From positions 1-6,105 of the forward strand of contig PCUH01000212.1 in NCBI GenBank assembly GCA_002770955.1: a DNA stretch of 6,105 nt, written 5' to 3'. The notes beneath the pieces are model-generated. The model was not told the DNA's origin. It saw nothing but the letters and a program-made list of their open reading frames with translations, and did not search any database. Positions within the stretch are counted from its first letter, which is position 1. Each line of letters begins with the position of its first letter. This document shows positions 1-5,265 of the stretch, in pieces. The position numbers and the translations under genes were made by a program. The stretch is from Flavobacteriales bacterium CG18_big_fil_WC_8_21_14_2_50_32_9 (GTDB taxonomy: Bacteria > Bacteroidota > Bacteroidia > Flavobacteriales_E > Vicingaceae).

Positions 1-9
1 AAAAAACAC

Positions 10-372
10 ATGAAAAAAACGATAATACTTGGAGCATCTTCTAATCCCGAAAGATATTCCTACAAAGCAACACTAAAATTAGCCCAACACGGGCATGAAG
101 TAGTGCCTGTTGGCTTAAGAGAAGGACAAATTGGAACTCATCAAATTCTTACTAATATGCCCGTTGTTGAAGGGATAGATACAGTTACTATGTATGTAGG
201 AGCTAAAAATCAACTGGTGTATTACGATTATATTTTAAATCAACTAAAACCAAAACGTATTGTTTTTAATCCTGGAGCTGAAAATGCTGAGTTAGTAAAA
301 CTCGCTAACGAAAAAGGTATCGCAACCGAAGAATCTTGTACCTTGGTTTTGTTATCACTAGGAAGTTATTAA
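10..372 (+). CDS. CoA-binding domain protein (CoA_binding_2, YccU-like), 120 aa
   Basis: Small single-domain protein predicted to be cytoplasmic and to bind CoA or a related nucleotide through a Rossmann-like fold; no reaction is known for most stand-alone members. Seen in the sequence: a first beta strand running into a nucleotide-binding turn (IILGASSNPERYSYKA, residues 5-20), a second strand (HEVVPVG, 29-35), the family-typical NPGAEN stretch (87-92), and the C-terminal segment GIATEESCTLVLLS (103-116) with the conserved-looking Glu107 and Cys110. The 120-residue length is normal for the family, so the gene appears complete. The ATG at 10 is preceded by an A-rich stretch (AAAAAACAC), as expected for Bacteroidota without a Shine-Dalgarno; its promoter lies outside the window. 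It converges on the DUF2892 gene. The family call is confident; the physiological role is unknown. Confidence 0.9.
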   Translation: MKKTIILGASSNPERYSYKATLKLAQHGHEVVPVGLREGQIGTHQILTNMPVVEGIDTVTMYVGAKNQLVYYDYILNQLKPKRIVFNPGAENAELVKLANEKGIATEESCTLVLLSLGSY

Positions 373-404
373 ACGTATGGTCAATGTTTTAAAAAAGCCA
401 TTTC

Positions 405-450
405 TTTTGAATTTAATACTTATTTTTTAGGACAAGTATTAAATTTAAAG
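405..450. terminator. Long AT-rich hairpin between convergent genes; candidate bidirectional terminator
   Basis: Bases 410-421 (AATTTAATACTT) and 434-445 (AAGTATTAAATT) are a perfect 12-bp inverted repeat around a 12-nt loop. The stem extends outward to 405-450 with three further A:T pairs and two G:T wobbles. It sits exactly between the convergent CoA-binding and DUF2892 genes. On the minus strand a run of six T follows the stem, but about 8 bases after it (complement of 391-396); on the plus strand no U-tract follows. It is therefore not a textbook intrinsic terminator. The right arm lies inside the last DUF2892 codons, and its stop codon (complement of 420-422) sits at the stem-loop junction. 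Confidence 0.5.
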
Positions 451-623
451 ATAGTATAAAGTGGGCAAAAGCTTATAAAACTTGTTAGCACAAAAACACC
501 AGATAAAATAAGCAACACAATACCTAATGTACCAGAGATTACATTTGTAAAAAATAGAGTAACTATTATTGCTGCAATTATCAAACGGATAATTTTATCA
601 GCACTTCCCATGTTTTTTTTCAT
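420..623 (-). CDS. DUF2892 family small inner-membrane protein, 67 aa
   Basis: Two-helix membrane protein of the DUF2892 (YgaP C-terminal-like) family; function unknown, although in other bacteria the domain can be fused to rhodanese sulfurtransferases. Seen: the N-terminal signature MGSADKIIRLIIAAII (5-20), a first membrane helix at about 11-29, the turn VISGTLG (28-34), a second helix at about 33-51, and the C-terminal SFCPLYTIF...NTC motif with Cys53 and Cys64 plus Pro54. These two cysteines are typical of the family and could bind a metal or be redox active (inference). Length is normal. Met1 at 623 is chosen; Met5 (codon at 611-609) is an alternative start giving the very common MG(S/T)xDKIIR beginning. 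A -7 box and a CRP/FNR-like dyad lie upstream (650-695), suggesting control by a Crp/Fnr-family regulator. Confidence 0.88.
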   Translation of the reverse strand: MKKNMGSADKIIRLIIAAIIVTLFFTNVISGTLGIVLLILSGVFVLTSFISFCPLYTIFKFNTCPKK

Positions 624-649
624 AATTGAGTTTTTTAAGGTTTATACAA

Positions 650-657
650 CAAAAGTA
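650..657 (-). promoter_or_regulatory. Candidate -7 promoter element (TACTTTTG) of the DUF2892 gene
   Basis: Read on the minus strand, 657-650 is TACTTTTG, an exact match to the Bacteroidota -7 consensus TAnnTTTG. It lies 26 bases upstream of the ATG at 623, which would give a leader of roughly 23 bases. I see no matching -33 TTG at the usual 17-23 base spacing, which fits an activator-dependent promoter (see the dyad at 680-695). Confidence 0.42.
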
Positions 658-679
658 ATCAAACATTAAATTAATATTT

Positions 680-695
680 TGTAACTTACATCACA
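680..695. promoter_or_regulatory. Candidate CRP/FNR-family binding site (TGTAA-N6-TCACA)
   Basis: TGTAACTTACATCACA matches the CRP consensus TGTGA-N6-TCACA at nine of ten positions, the third-to-fifth bases of the left half being TAA rather than TGA. Its centre (687.5) lies about 34 bases upstream of the centre of the minus-strand -7 box, so near -41 relative to the expected DUF2892 transcription start; that is the class II activator position. It also contains the tighter palindrome TGTAA-C-TTACA (680-690). It lies between divergent genes and could also act on the DUF486 gene. The site is called by eye; the regulator is not in the window. Confidence 0.35.
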
Positions 696-724
696 TAATA
701 AAAAAAATGTTGTTTTTTGATTAA

Positions 725-744
725 AATAGTAAAGTTGTACTATT
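725..744. promoter_or_regulatory. Inverted repeat upstream of the DUF486 gene (candidate operator or leader hairpin)
   Basis: AATAGTA (725-731) and TACTATT (738-744) form a perfect 7-bp inverted repeat around the 6-base spacer AAGTTG. It ends 17 bases before the preferred ATG at 762. Its core, TAGTA-N6-TACTA, recurs with identical spacing at 5215-5230 upstream of the SDR gene. It could be an operator or a small 5' leader hairpin; the sequence does not decide which. Confidence 0.3.
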
Positions 745-761
745 ACTTTTTTTGCAATTTT

Positions 762-1130
762 ATGAAACCATTCCTAACCATTTTTCTATTAATTTTATCC
801 AACACCTTTATGACGTTGGCATGGTATGGGCATTTAAAATTTAGCGAATGGAAATGGTTCAATAAATTGGGGTTTATTTCTATTGTTTTGATAAGCTGGG
901 GAATTGCTTTGTTTGAGTATTTTTTTCAAGTTCCTGCCAACAGAATTGGCTACAAAGAAAATGGAGGCCCTTTTTCGTTGATAGAACTCAAAGTAATTCA
1001 GGAAGTGATTACATTAATTGTTTTTGTTGTGTTTTCCTTGCTCATTTTTAAAAACGAAACTTTTCGAGTTAACCACATTATTGGTTTTGTGTTCTTAGTA
1101 TTGGCTGTTTATTTTATTTTTAAGAAATAA
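762..1130 (+). CDS. DUF486 / DMT_6 family four-helix membrane protein, 122 aa
   Basis: Small integral membrane protein related to the drug/metabolite transporter (EamA/SMR-like) superfamily; no substrate is established for this family. Seen: four hydrophobic helices at about 2-22, 36-53, 73-94 and 103-120. The family signature is strong: AWYGHLK (20-26), SWGIALFEYFFQVPANRIGY (45-64), GPFSLIELKVIQEVITL (59+10 onward, roughly 69-85) and a GF-x-F-x-VLAVYF last helix. The start is set at ATG 762 (MKPFLTIFLL...), which gives the usual 110-120 residue family length. An in-frame TTG at 717 would add 15 residues (MIKIVKLYYYFFCNF) that the family lacks and would place the 725-744 dyad inside the gene. 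The gene is divergent from DUF2892 and followed by a 60-bp gap before the protease. Proteins of about this size usually act as dimers in the superfamily (inference). Confidence 0.88.
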   Translation: MKPFLTIFLLILSNTFMTLAWYGHLKFSEWKWFNKLGFISIVLISWGIALFEYFFQVPANRIGYKENGGPFSLIELKVIQEVITLIVFVVFSLLIFKNETFRVNHIIGFVFLVLAVYFIFKK

Positions 1131-1156
1131 ACCCATTCATAAAATTTTATTTTTCA

Positions 1157-1165
1157 TATCTTTAC
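1157..1165 (+). promoter_or_regulatory. Candidate -7 element (TATCTTTAC) of the metalloprotease gene
   Basis: TATCTTTAC differs from the Bacteroidota -7 consensus TAnnTTTG at one base and lies 25 bases before the ATG at 1191. The same TAnnTTTAC pattern occurs at similar distances before the SDR gene (5229-5237) and the last gene (6032-6040). No clear -33 TTG is visible at the right spacing. Confidence 0.3.
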
Positions 1166-1190
1166 CCATCTGACTTTTAAAATTACATCT

Positions 1191-3770
1191 ATGAAACATT
1201 TCGCTCCTGTTAAATTCATTTCTTTACTTTTTGTGTTATGTATGCTTATTTCTAACGCTTACGCACAAAAAAAGAACTCCAACAAAAAAGATGCATCAAA
1301 AAAAGAAACCTCTAAAGCAGGTGAAGAAGCTCCAAAAAAAATCAGTGAGCTAACTAAAAAATCAAAAAAAATAGAAGGCTTGTTTACTTTTTATCAAGAC
1401 ACCACTTCAGGAGCGTTAAAGATGATTATTTCAAAAAATCAGTTGGAAAAAGAATTTATCTATTTCAGTCAAATTTCTGATGGTGTTTTAGATGCTGGTG
1501 CTTTCAGAGGCTCTTATAGAGGTTCAAAGGTTTTTAAAATCAAAAAATATTTCAATAAAATTGAATTTGTTTCTCAAAATACTTCTTTTTATTTCGACCC
1601 TAACAATGAAATTTCAAAATCATCAAAGGCAAATATTAGCGAAAGTATTTTGGCTAGCCTTAAAATTGAAGGAATAGATAGCCTAAACGGACTATTTTTA
1701 ATTGACGCAGATCAGCTTTTTTTAAAAGAAACATTTTCTCAAATCAAACCTGCAAAACATCCAAAAGCATCACCTACTGCTTTTTCCTTAGGAAATTTAG
1801 ATAAAGAAAAAACAAAGGTGTTGGGTGTTAGAAGTTATCCTGAAAACACCGATTTAGCTATTGAATATGTCTATTCTACGGAATCTATTCTTAATGGAGG
1901 TTCGCAAGCCGTTACCGATGGCAGAAACGTGAGTATCAAAGTTTTTCATAGCTTAATTAAAATGCCCAAAAACAATTATCAACCTATTTTTGATGATCCT
2001 CGTGTTGGCTATTTTACCACACAAGTAAATGATATGACTTCAACCAGTTCAACCCCTTACCGAGATTTTGTTCACCGTTGGAATTTAGTAAAAAAAGACC
2101 CTAATGCATCCATTTCTGAACCTGTTGAACCCATTGTTTGGTGGATGGAAAACTCCACACCAAAAGAACTTCGACCTATAATTAAAGCCGCTGGCGAAAA
2201 ATGGAATTTGGCTTTTGAAAAAGCAGGATTTAAAAATGCAGTAGTAATTAAACAACAACCCGATGATGCCGAATGGGACGCTGGAGATATTCGCTATAAT
2301 GTATTACGCTGGACTTCCTCTCCTCAACCTCCTTTTGGTGGGTATGGACCTAGTTTTGTAAATCCTAAAACAGGTCAAATTTTAGGTGCCGATATTATGT
2401 TTGAATACATCTCTTTGACGAATAATTTGAGAACAGAATCCATTTTTAATTTTGGTTTAACCGAAGCGGATGAATATCATGGTGAAAAAGAAGAACACAC
2501 CTGTCAGGTTGGTTCGTTTTCTCAATTCAACAATATGTTTGCTTCCATTATGATTAATGTATTGGATGAGCCAGAAATGGAAAAAAGCAAAATGATAAAT
2601 GAATTCTTGCACTATTTAGTGTTGCACGAAATGGGACATACATTGGGATTAAATCACAATATGAAAGCCAGTCAATTGCACCCAATAAAAGACATACACA
2701 ACACTTCAATAACTGAAAAAATGGGATTAATTGGTTCGGTAATGGATTACCCTTCCGTAAATATTTCTAACGATAGAACAAAACAAGGAAATTATTATTC
2801 AAAAACACCTGGCCCTTACGACCTTTGGGCAATTCAGTTTGCTTACCAACAAGGAAGAACAGCAAAAGAATCGGAAGATTTATTGGCAAAATCAACACTT
2901 CCTGAACTTTCTTTTGGCAATGATGCTGATGATATGCGAAGCCCTGGCAAAGCCATTGATCCACTTGTAAATGTGGGCGATTTAACCAGTGATGCCATTG
3001 GTTATGCGATTCAACGAATTGATTTGGCTCAAGAGTTAACTAACAAATTAGTAGATAAAAACCTTGAAAACACTGGAGAATCGCACCATTTTATCCGCAC
3101 CTCATTTATGGTTTTAATGGGACAACAAAATGCTTCAGCAACTACCATTTCGAGATACATTGGTGGCGTTTATGTTGACCGAGCAATGATAGGTCAGCAG
3201 GGAGCAACAAAACCCTTCATCCCTGTTGAATTGGAAAAACAAAAATTGGCAATGAGCACATTAAGTAAATATGTTTTTGCACCAAATGCTTTTTCGACTT
3301 CAACTCATTTATACAATTATTTACAAATGCAACGCAGAGGGTTTGGATTTTTCTCTGCATCAGAAGACCCAAAAATTCACAGCCTAATTTTAAACATTCA
3401 AACAAATGTGCTAACTCATTTACTACATTACAACACCATGCAACGTATTGTTGATTCAGAATTGTATGGGAATAAATATACCTTACCTACAATGATGACT
3501 GATTTAAACAATGCTATTTTTGCAGCTGATATTGCTGGAAATGTAAATTCATTTCGTCAAAACCTACAAATTGCTTACACTAAAAAGTTAATTGAAATAC
3601 TATCCGAAACAGCTAGTAAAAAATACCTTTTTGTTTCACAATCGTTGGTTATTTATAATTTGAACGCTATTAAAAAAATGGCTTCCAACCAAGCTGGTAA
3701 TGTAAGTTCAAAAGCACATAAAATGCACTTGGTTACCTTAATTGATAATGCCTTGAAAGAAGTGAAATAA
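1191..3770 (+). CDS. Secreted zinc-dependent metalloprotease, DUF5118/DUF5117/DUF4953 type (metzincin-like), 859 aa
   Basis: Predicted exported zinc endopeptidase acting in the periplasm or outside the cell; substrate unknown. A Sec signal peptide occupies residues 1-25 (basic start, core FISLLFVLCMLI, AYA|Q cleavage). Then comes a lysine-rich, low-complexity linker (26-60; 13 Lys in 35 residues). A short DUF5118-like segment follows (about 61-105, IEGLFTFYQD...), then a DUF5117-like region (about 106-300) with DPRVGYF at 269-275 and RWNLV at 296-300. The catalytic part starts near PIVWWMENSTPKELRP (314-329) and includes DAGDIRYNVLRW (363-374). The zinc site is HEMGHTLGLNH (479-489: ligands H479, H483, H489; base E480), and the metzincin Met-turn is SVMDYP (M518). 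The C-terminal 300 residues are helical-looking. Length is typical (800-860 aa), with no frameshift. Its TAA stop is followed by an in-frame TGA. The family call is secure; domain borders are estimates. Confidence 0.93.
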   Translation: MKHFAPVKFISLLFVLCMLISNAYAQKKNSNKKDASKKETSKAGEEAPKKISELTKKSKKIEGLFTFYQDTTSGALKMIISKNQLEKEFIYFSQISDGVLDAGAFRGSYRGSKVFKIKKYFNKIEFVSQNTSFYFDPNNEISKSSKANISESILASLKIEGIDSLNGLFLIDADQLFLKETFSQIKPAKHPKASPTAFSLGNLDKEKTKVLGVRSYPENTDLAIEYVYSTESILNGGSQAVTDGRNVSIKVFHSLIKMPKNNYQPIFDDPRVGYFTTQVNDMTSTSSTPYRDFVHRWNLVKKDPNASISEPVEPIVWWMENSTPKELRPIIKAAGEKWNLAFEKAGFKNAVVIKQQPDDAEWDAGDIRYNVLRWTSSPQPPFGGYGPSFVNPKTGQILGADIMFEYISLTNNLRTESIFNFGLTEADEYHGEKEEHTCQVGSFSQFNNMFASIMINVLDEPEMEKSKMINEFLHYLVLHEMGHTLGLNHNMKASQLHPIKDIHNTSITEKMGLIGSVMDYPSVNISNDRTKQGNYYSKTPGPYDLWAIQFAYQQGRTAKESEDLLAKSTLPELSFGNDADDMRSPGKAIDPLVNVGDLTSDAIGYAIQRIDLAQELTNKLVDKNLENTGESHHFIRTSFMVLMGQQNASATTISRYIGGVYVDRAMIGQQGATKPFIPVELEKQKLAMSTLSKYVFAPNAFSTSTHLYNYLQMQRRGFGFFSASEDPKIHSLILNIQTNVLTHLLHYNTMQRIVDSELYGNKYTLPTMMTDLNNAIFAADIAGNVNSFRQNLQIAYTKKLIEILSETASKKYLFVSQSLVIYNLNAIKKMASNQAGNVSSKAHKMHLVTLIDNALKEVK

Positions 3771-3824
3771 TGATTTTCATTTTTTTTTACTAAACCCATT
3801 TTTAAGAATTACCATTTTCATTTA

Positions 3825-5072
3825 ATGAATAAAACCCTCTCGCAATTGCAAAAATATTGGATTACTGTTTGTCTTTTCAATTTTTTCATAGCAGCCTTAA
3901 TGGGCACAATTCTTCGTTATGGTTTTGTGAGTAATATCCCATTCAATTTTAAACACCTAACACATGGTCATTCGCATATAGCCATGTTGGGCTGGGTTTA
4001 TTTAATGTTATATACATTTATTGTTCATCAATTTATTCCTCAAAAAAAACAGATTTTCACTTATTTATTTTGGGCAACCCAATTGGCTGTTGTTGGAATG
4101 ATGATAAGCTTTCCTTTGCAAGGATATGCAGCAATTTCCATCACTTTTTCTGCGTTACATATTTTTTGTAGCTATTATTTTGCCTTTTTGGTATGGAAAA
4201 ATCAAGAAAACAACACATTGCCAGAAAAATTATTACTTAAATCAGCCTTAGTGTTTATGCTTTTATCGACTGTTGGCATTTGGTGTTTGGGTCCTGCAGT
4301 TGCTTTAGCTGGCAAACAATCTGTTTTTTATCATTTAGCTATTCAATTTTTCTTACATTTTCAATTTAATGGTTGGTTTCTGTTGGCTGTGTTTGCTCTC
4401 TTTTTTAAATACCTAAACAACTTAAAAGCAGTAATAAATTTAAAATTATTCAATAAATTTTATAGTTCACTCATTTTTGCAACTCTTTTTACCTATGCGT
4501 TACCTGTTAGTTGGTATGTTTCTCATCCTGCTCTTTTCTGGATAAATGTTCTAGGAATATTTCTACAACTAGTTTCTTTTTGGTTTTTAATTAAAATTAT
4601 TCTTCCCAATTTTAGTTTAATTTGGAAAAACGCAACAACAATTATAAAAAAAATAATGGTATTTACTTGTGCAAGCATTGGTCTAAAAATTCTTTTACAA
4701 ACAACATCTCTCTTTCCAGAAATTGCTTCTATTTCTTTCCAAATCAAACATTTAGTTATCGGATTTATTCATTTAACCATGTTGGGCGTTGTTTCAGGTT
4801 TTTTATTATTGTTTCTACTTCAAAGCAAATGGTTTTCAGAAAATAAACTCATACCTTGGGGCATAAATATATTCTTCATTGGATTTTTAGGAACAGAATT
4901 TTTGCTTTTTATTCAAGGAGGAATGTTTTATTTTCAATTTCATCAAATTCCATATTATCATTTACTTCTTTTGCTTTTTAGTTGTTTTTTATTACTTGGA
5001 ATTACTTTGTTTTTTGTTGGGATTTTGAAAAATATAATTACAAACACACCTAGAGAACGACCTACTAATTAG
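3825..5072 (+). CDS. Orphan ~12-TM membrane protein with heme-copper-oxidase subunit I-like histidine motifs, 415 aa
   Basis: Integral membrane protein of unassigned function. About 12 hydrophobic segments are visible: near 11-31, 50-70, 78-96, 101-123, 139-163, 170-195, 213-231, 236-259, 276-292, 308-332, 345-362 and 376-402. Histidines sit at places reminiscent of heme-copper oxidase subunit I (CcoN/NorB): HLTHGHSHIAMLGW (44-57) resembles the GHxHxGALGW heme-ligand helix; FLHFQFNGWFLLA (176-188, H178) resembles the GHNAVGFFLTA helix that carries a Cu(B) ligand; and KHLVIGFIHLTMLG (308-321, H309 and H316) resembles a heme-ligand helix. No HH pair for Cu(B) is seen; only H234 lies in the middle helices. 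NnrS-type heme proteins have similar size and topology and are an alternative. No oxidase partner gene is nearby. It starts 54 bp after the protease and might share its transcript. The motif match is by eye; heme binding is inference. Confidence 0.72.
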   Translation: MNKTLSQLQKYWITVCLFNFFIAALMGTILRYGFVSNIPFNFKHLTHGHSHIAMLGWVYLMLYTFIVHQFIPQKKQIFTYLFWATQLAVVGMMISFPLQGYAAISITFSALHIFCSYYFAFLVWKNQENNTLPEKLLLKSALVFMLLSTVGIWCLGPAVALAGKQSVFYHLAIQFFLHFQFNGWFLLAVFALFFKYLNNLKAVINLKLFNKFYSSLIFATLFTYALPVSWYVSHPALFWINVLGIFLQLVSFWFLIKIILPNFSLIWKNATTIIKKIMVFTCASIGLKILLQTTSLFPEIASISFQIKHLVIGFIHLTMLGVVSGFLLLFLLQSKWFSENKLIPWGINIFFIGFLGTEFLLFIQGGMFYFQFHQIPYYHLLLLLFSCFLLLGITLFFVGILKNIITNTPRERPTN

Positions 5073-5145
5073 TGTCAGTCTGAATAGTCCACAGTTCTCA
5101 ATTTTCAGCTAGCAAAGACTGCTGCAAAGCGTTACATTTTTTACC

Positions 5146-5173
5146 AATTGTTGACTCAAAATTGTAGACTTGA
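5146..5173 (+). repeat. Imperfect 14-bp tandem repeat
   Basis: AATTGTTGACTCAA (5146-5159) is followed directly by AATTGTAGACTTGA (5160-5173), with 11 of 14 bases identical. The first copy ends in the small palindrome TTGA-C-TCAA. It might be a pair of protein-binding sites upstream of the SDR gene or simply a local duplication. Confidence 0.4.
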
Positions 5174-5184
5174 ATCTGCCACAC

Positions 5185-5203
5185 ATTAAAGACGGACTTT
5201 AAT
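5185..5203. repeat. 7-bp stem-loop upstream of the SDR gene
   Basis: ATTAAAG (5185-5191) and CTTTAAT (5197-5203) pair perfectly around a 5-base loop, ACGGA. No T-run follows on either strand, so an intrinsic terminator for the upstream membrane-protein gene is unlikely. It lies about 62 bases before the SDR start. Confidence 0.35.
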
Positions 5204-5213
5204 CAGGAGAATT

Positions 5214-5237
5214 TTAGTATTTATATACTAACTTTAC
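5214..5237 (+). promoter_or_regulatory. Dyad overlapping a candidate -7 element of the SDR gene
   Basis: TTAGTAT (5214-5220) and ATACTAA (5225-5231) form a perfect 7-bp inverted repeat with spacer TTAT. Its right arm overlaps TAACTTTAC (5229-5237), a one-mismatch variant of the Bacteroidota -7 box TAnnTTTG located 28 bases before the ATG at 5266. A dyad covering the -7 box is the arrangement expected of a repressor operator. Its core TAGTA-N6-TACTA is shared with 727-742. No -33 TTG is visible at normal spacing. Confidence 0.32.
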
Positions 5238-5265
5238 ATTCTAATTTGAATTAAAAAAACATCAA

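Larger units (their letters stand above)
5073..5265. other. 193-bp intergenic region with small repeats and dyads, no gene
   Basis: No convincing open reading frame or RNA gene lies here. Visible structure, in order: a 10-bp palindrome ACTAATTAGT across the preceding stop codon (5064-5073); CAGTCT (5076-5081) paired with AGACTG (5116-5121); four consecutive 7-base units each starting with CA (5092-5119); an imperfect 14-bp tandem repeat (5146-5173); a 7-bp stem-loop (5185-5203); and a second dyad (5214-5231) abutting a -7-like box. The first half is less A/T-rich than other spacers of the window and may be a decayed repeat element. Confidence 0.5.

Noticed and set aside
1139..1154. ATAAAATTTTAT palindrome followed by four T, as a terminator for the DUF486 gene
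   Set aside because: It has no loop and only A:T pairs; a stable RNA hairpin would not form well, and such palindromes are frequent in this base composition.
1492..1677. 61-codon + strand frame inside the metalloprotease gene
   Set aside because: Out-of-frame shadow of a gene with complete family motifs; no recognisable domain.
2767..2964. 65-codon - strand frame opposite the metalloprotease
   Set aside because: Antisense shadow of conserved catalytic-domain coding sequence; its protein has no recognisable features.
3217..3405. 62-codon - strand frame opposite the metalloprotease C-terminus
   Set aside because: Antisense shadow with no domain or promoter-like context.
3771..3824. Terminator or promoter between the protease and the 12-TM gene
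   Set aside because: The 54 bp hold a T-run (about 3781-3788) but no stem before it, and no full TAnnTTTG-type box; left uncalled, so co-transcription remains possible.
4523..4846. Two 74-codon frames (one per strand) inside the 12-TM gene
   Set aside because: Both overlap a membrane-protein frame with clear helix pattern and look like compositional shadows.
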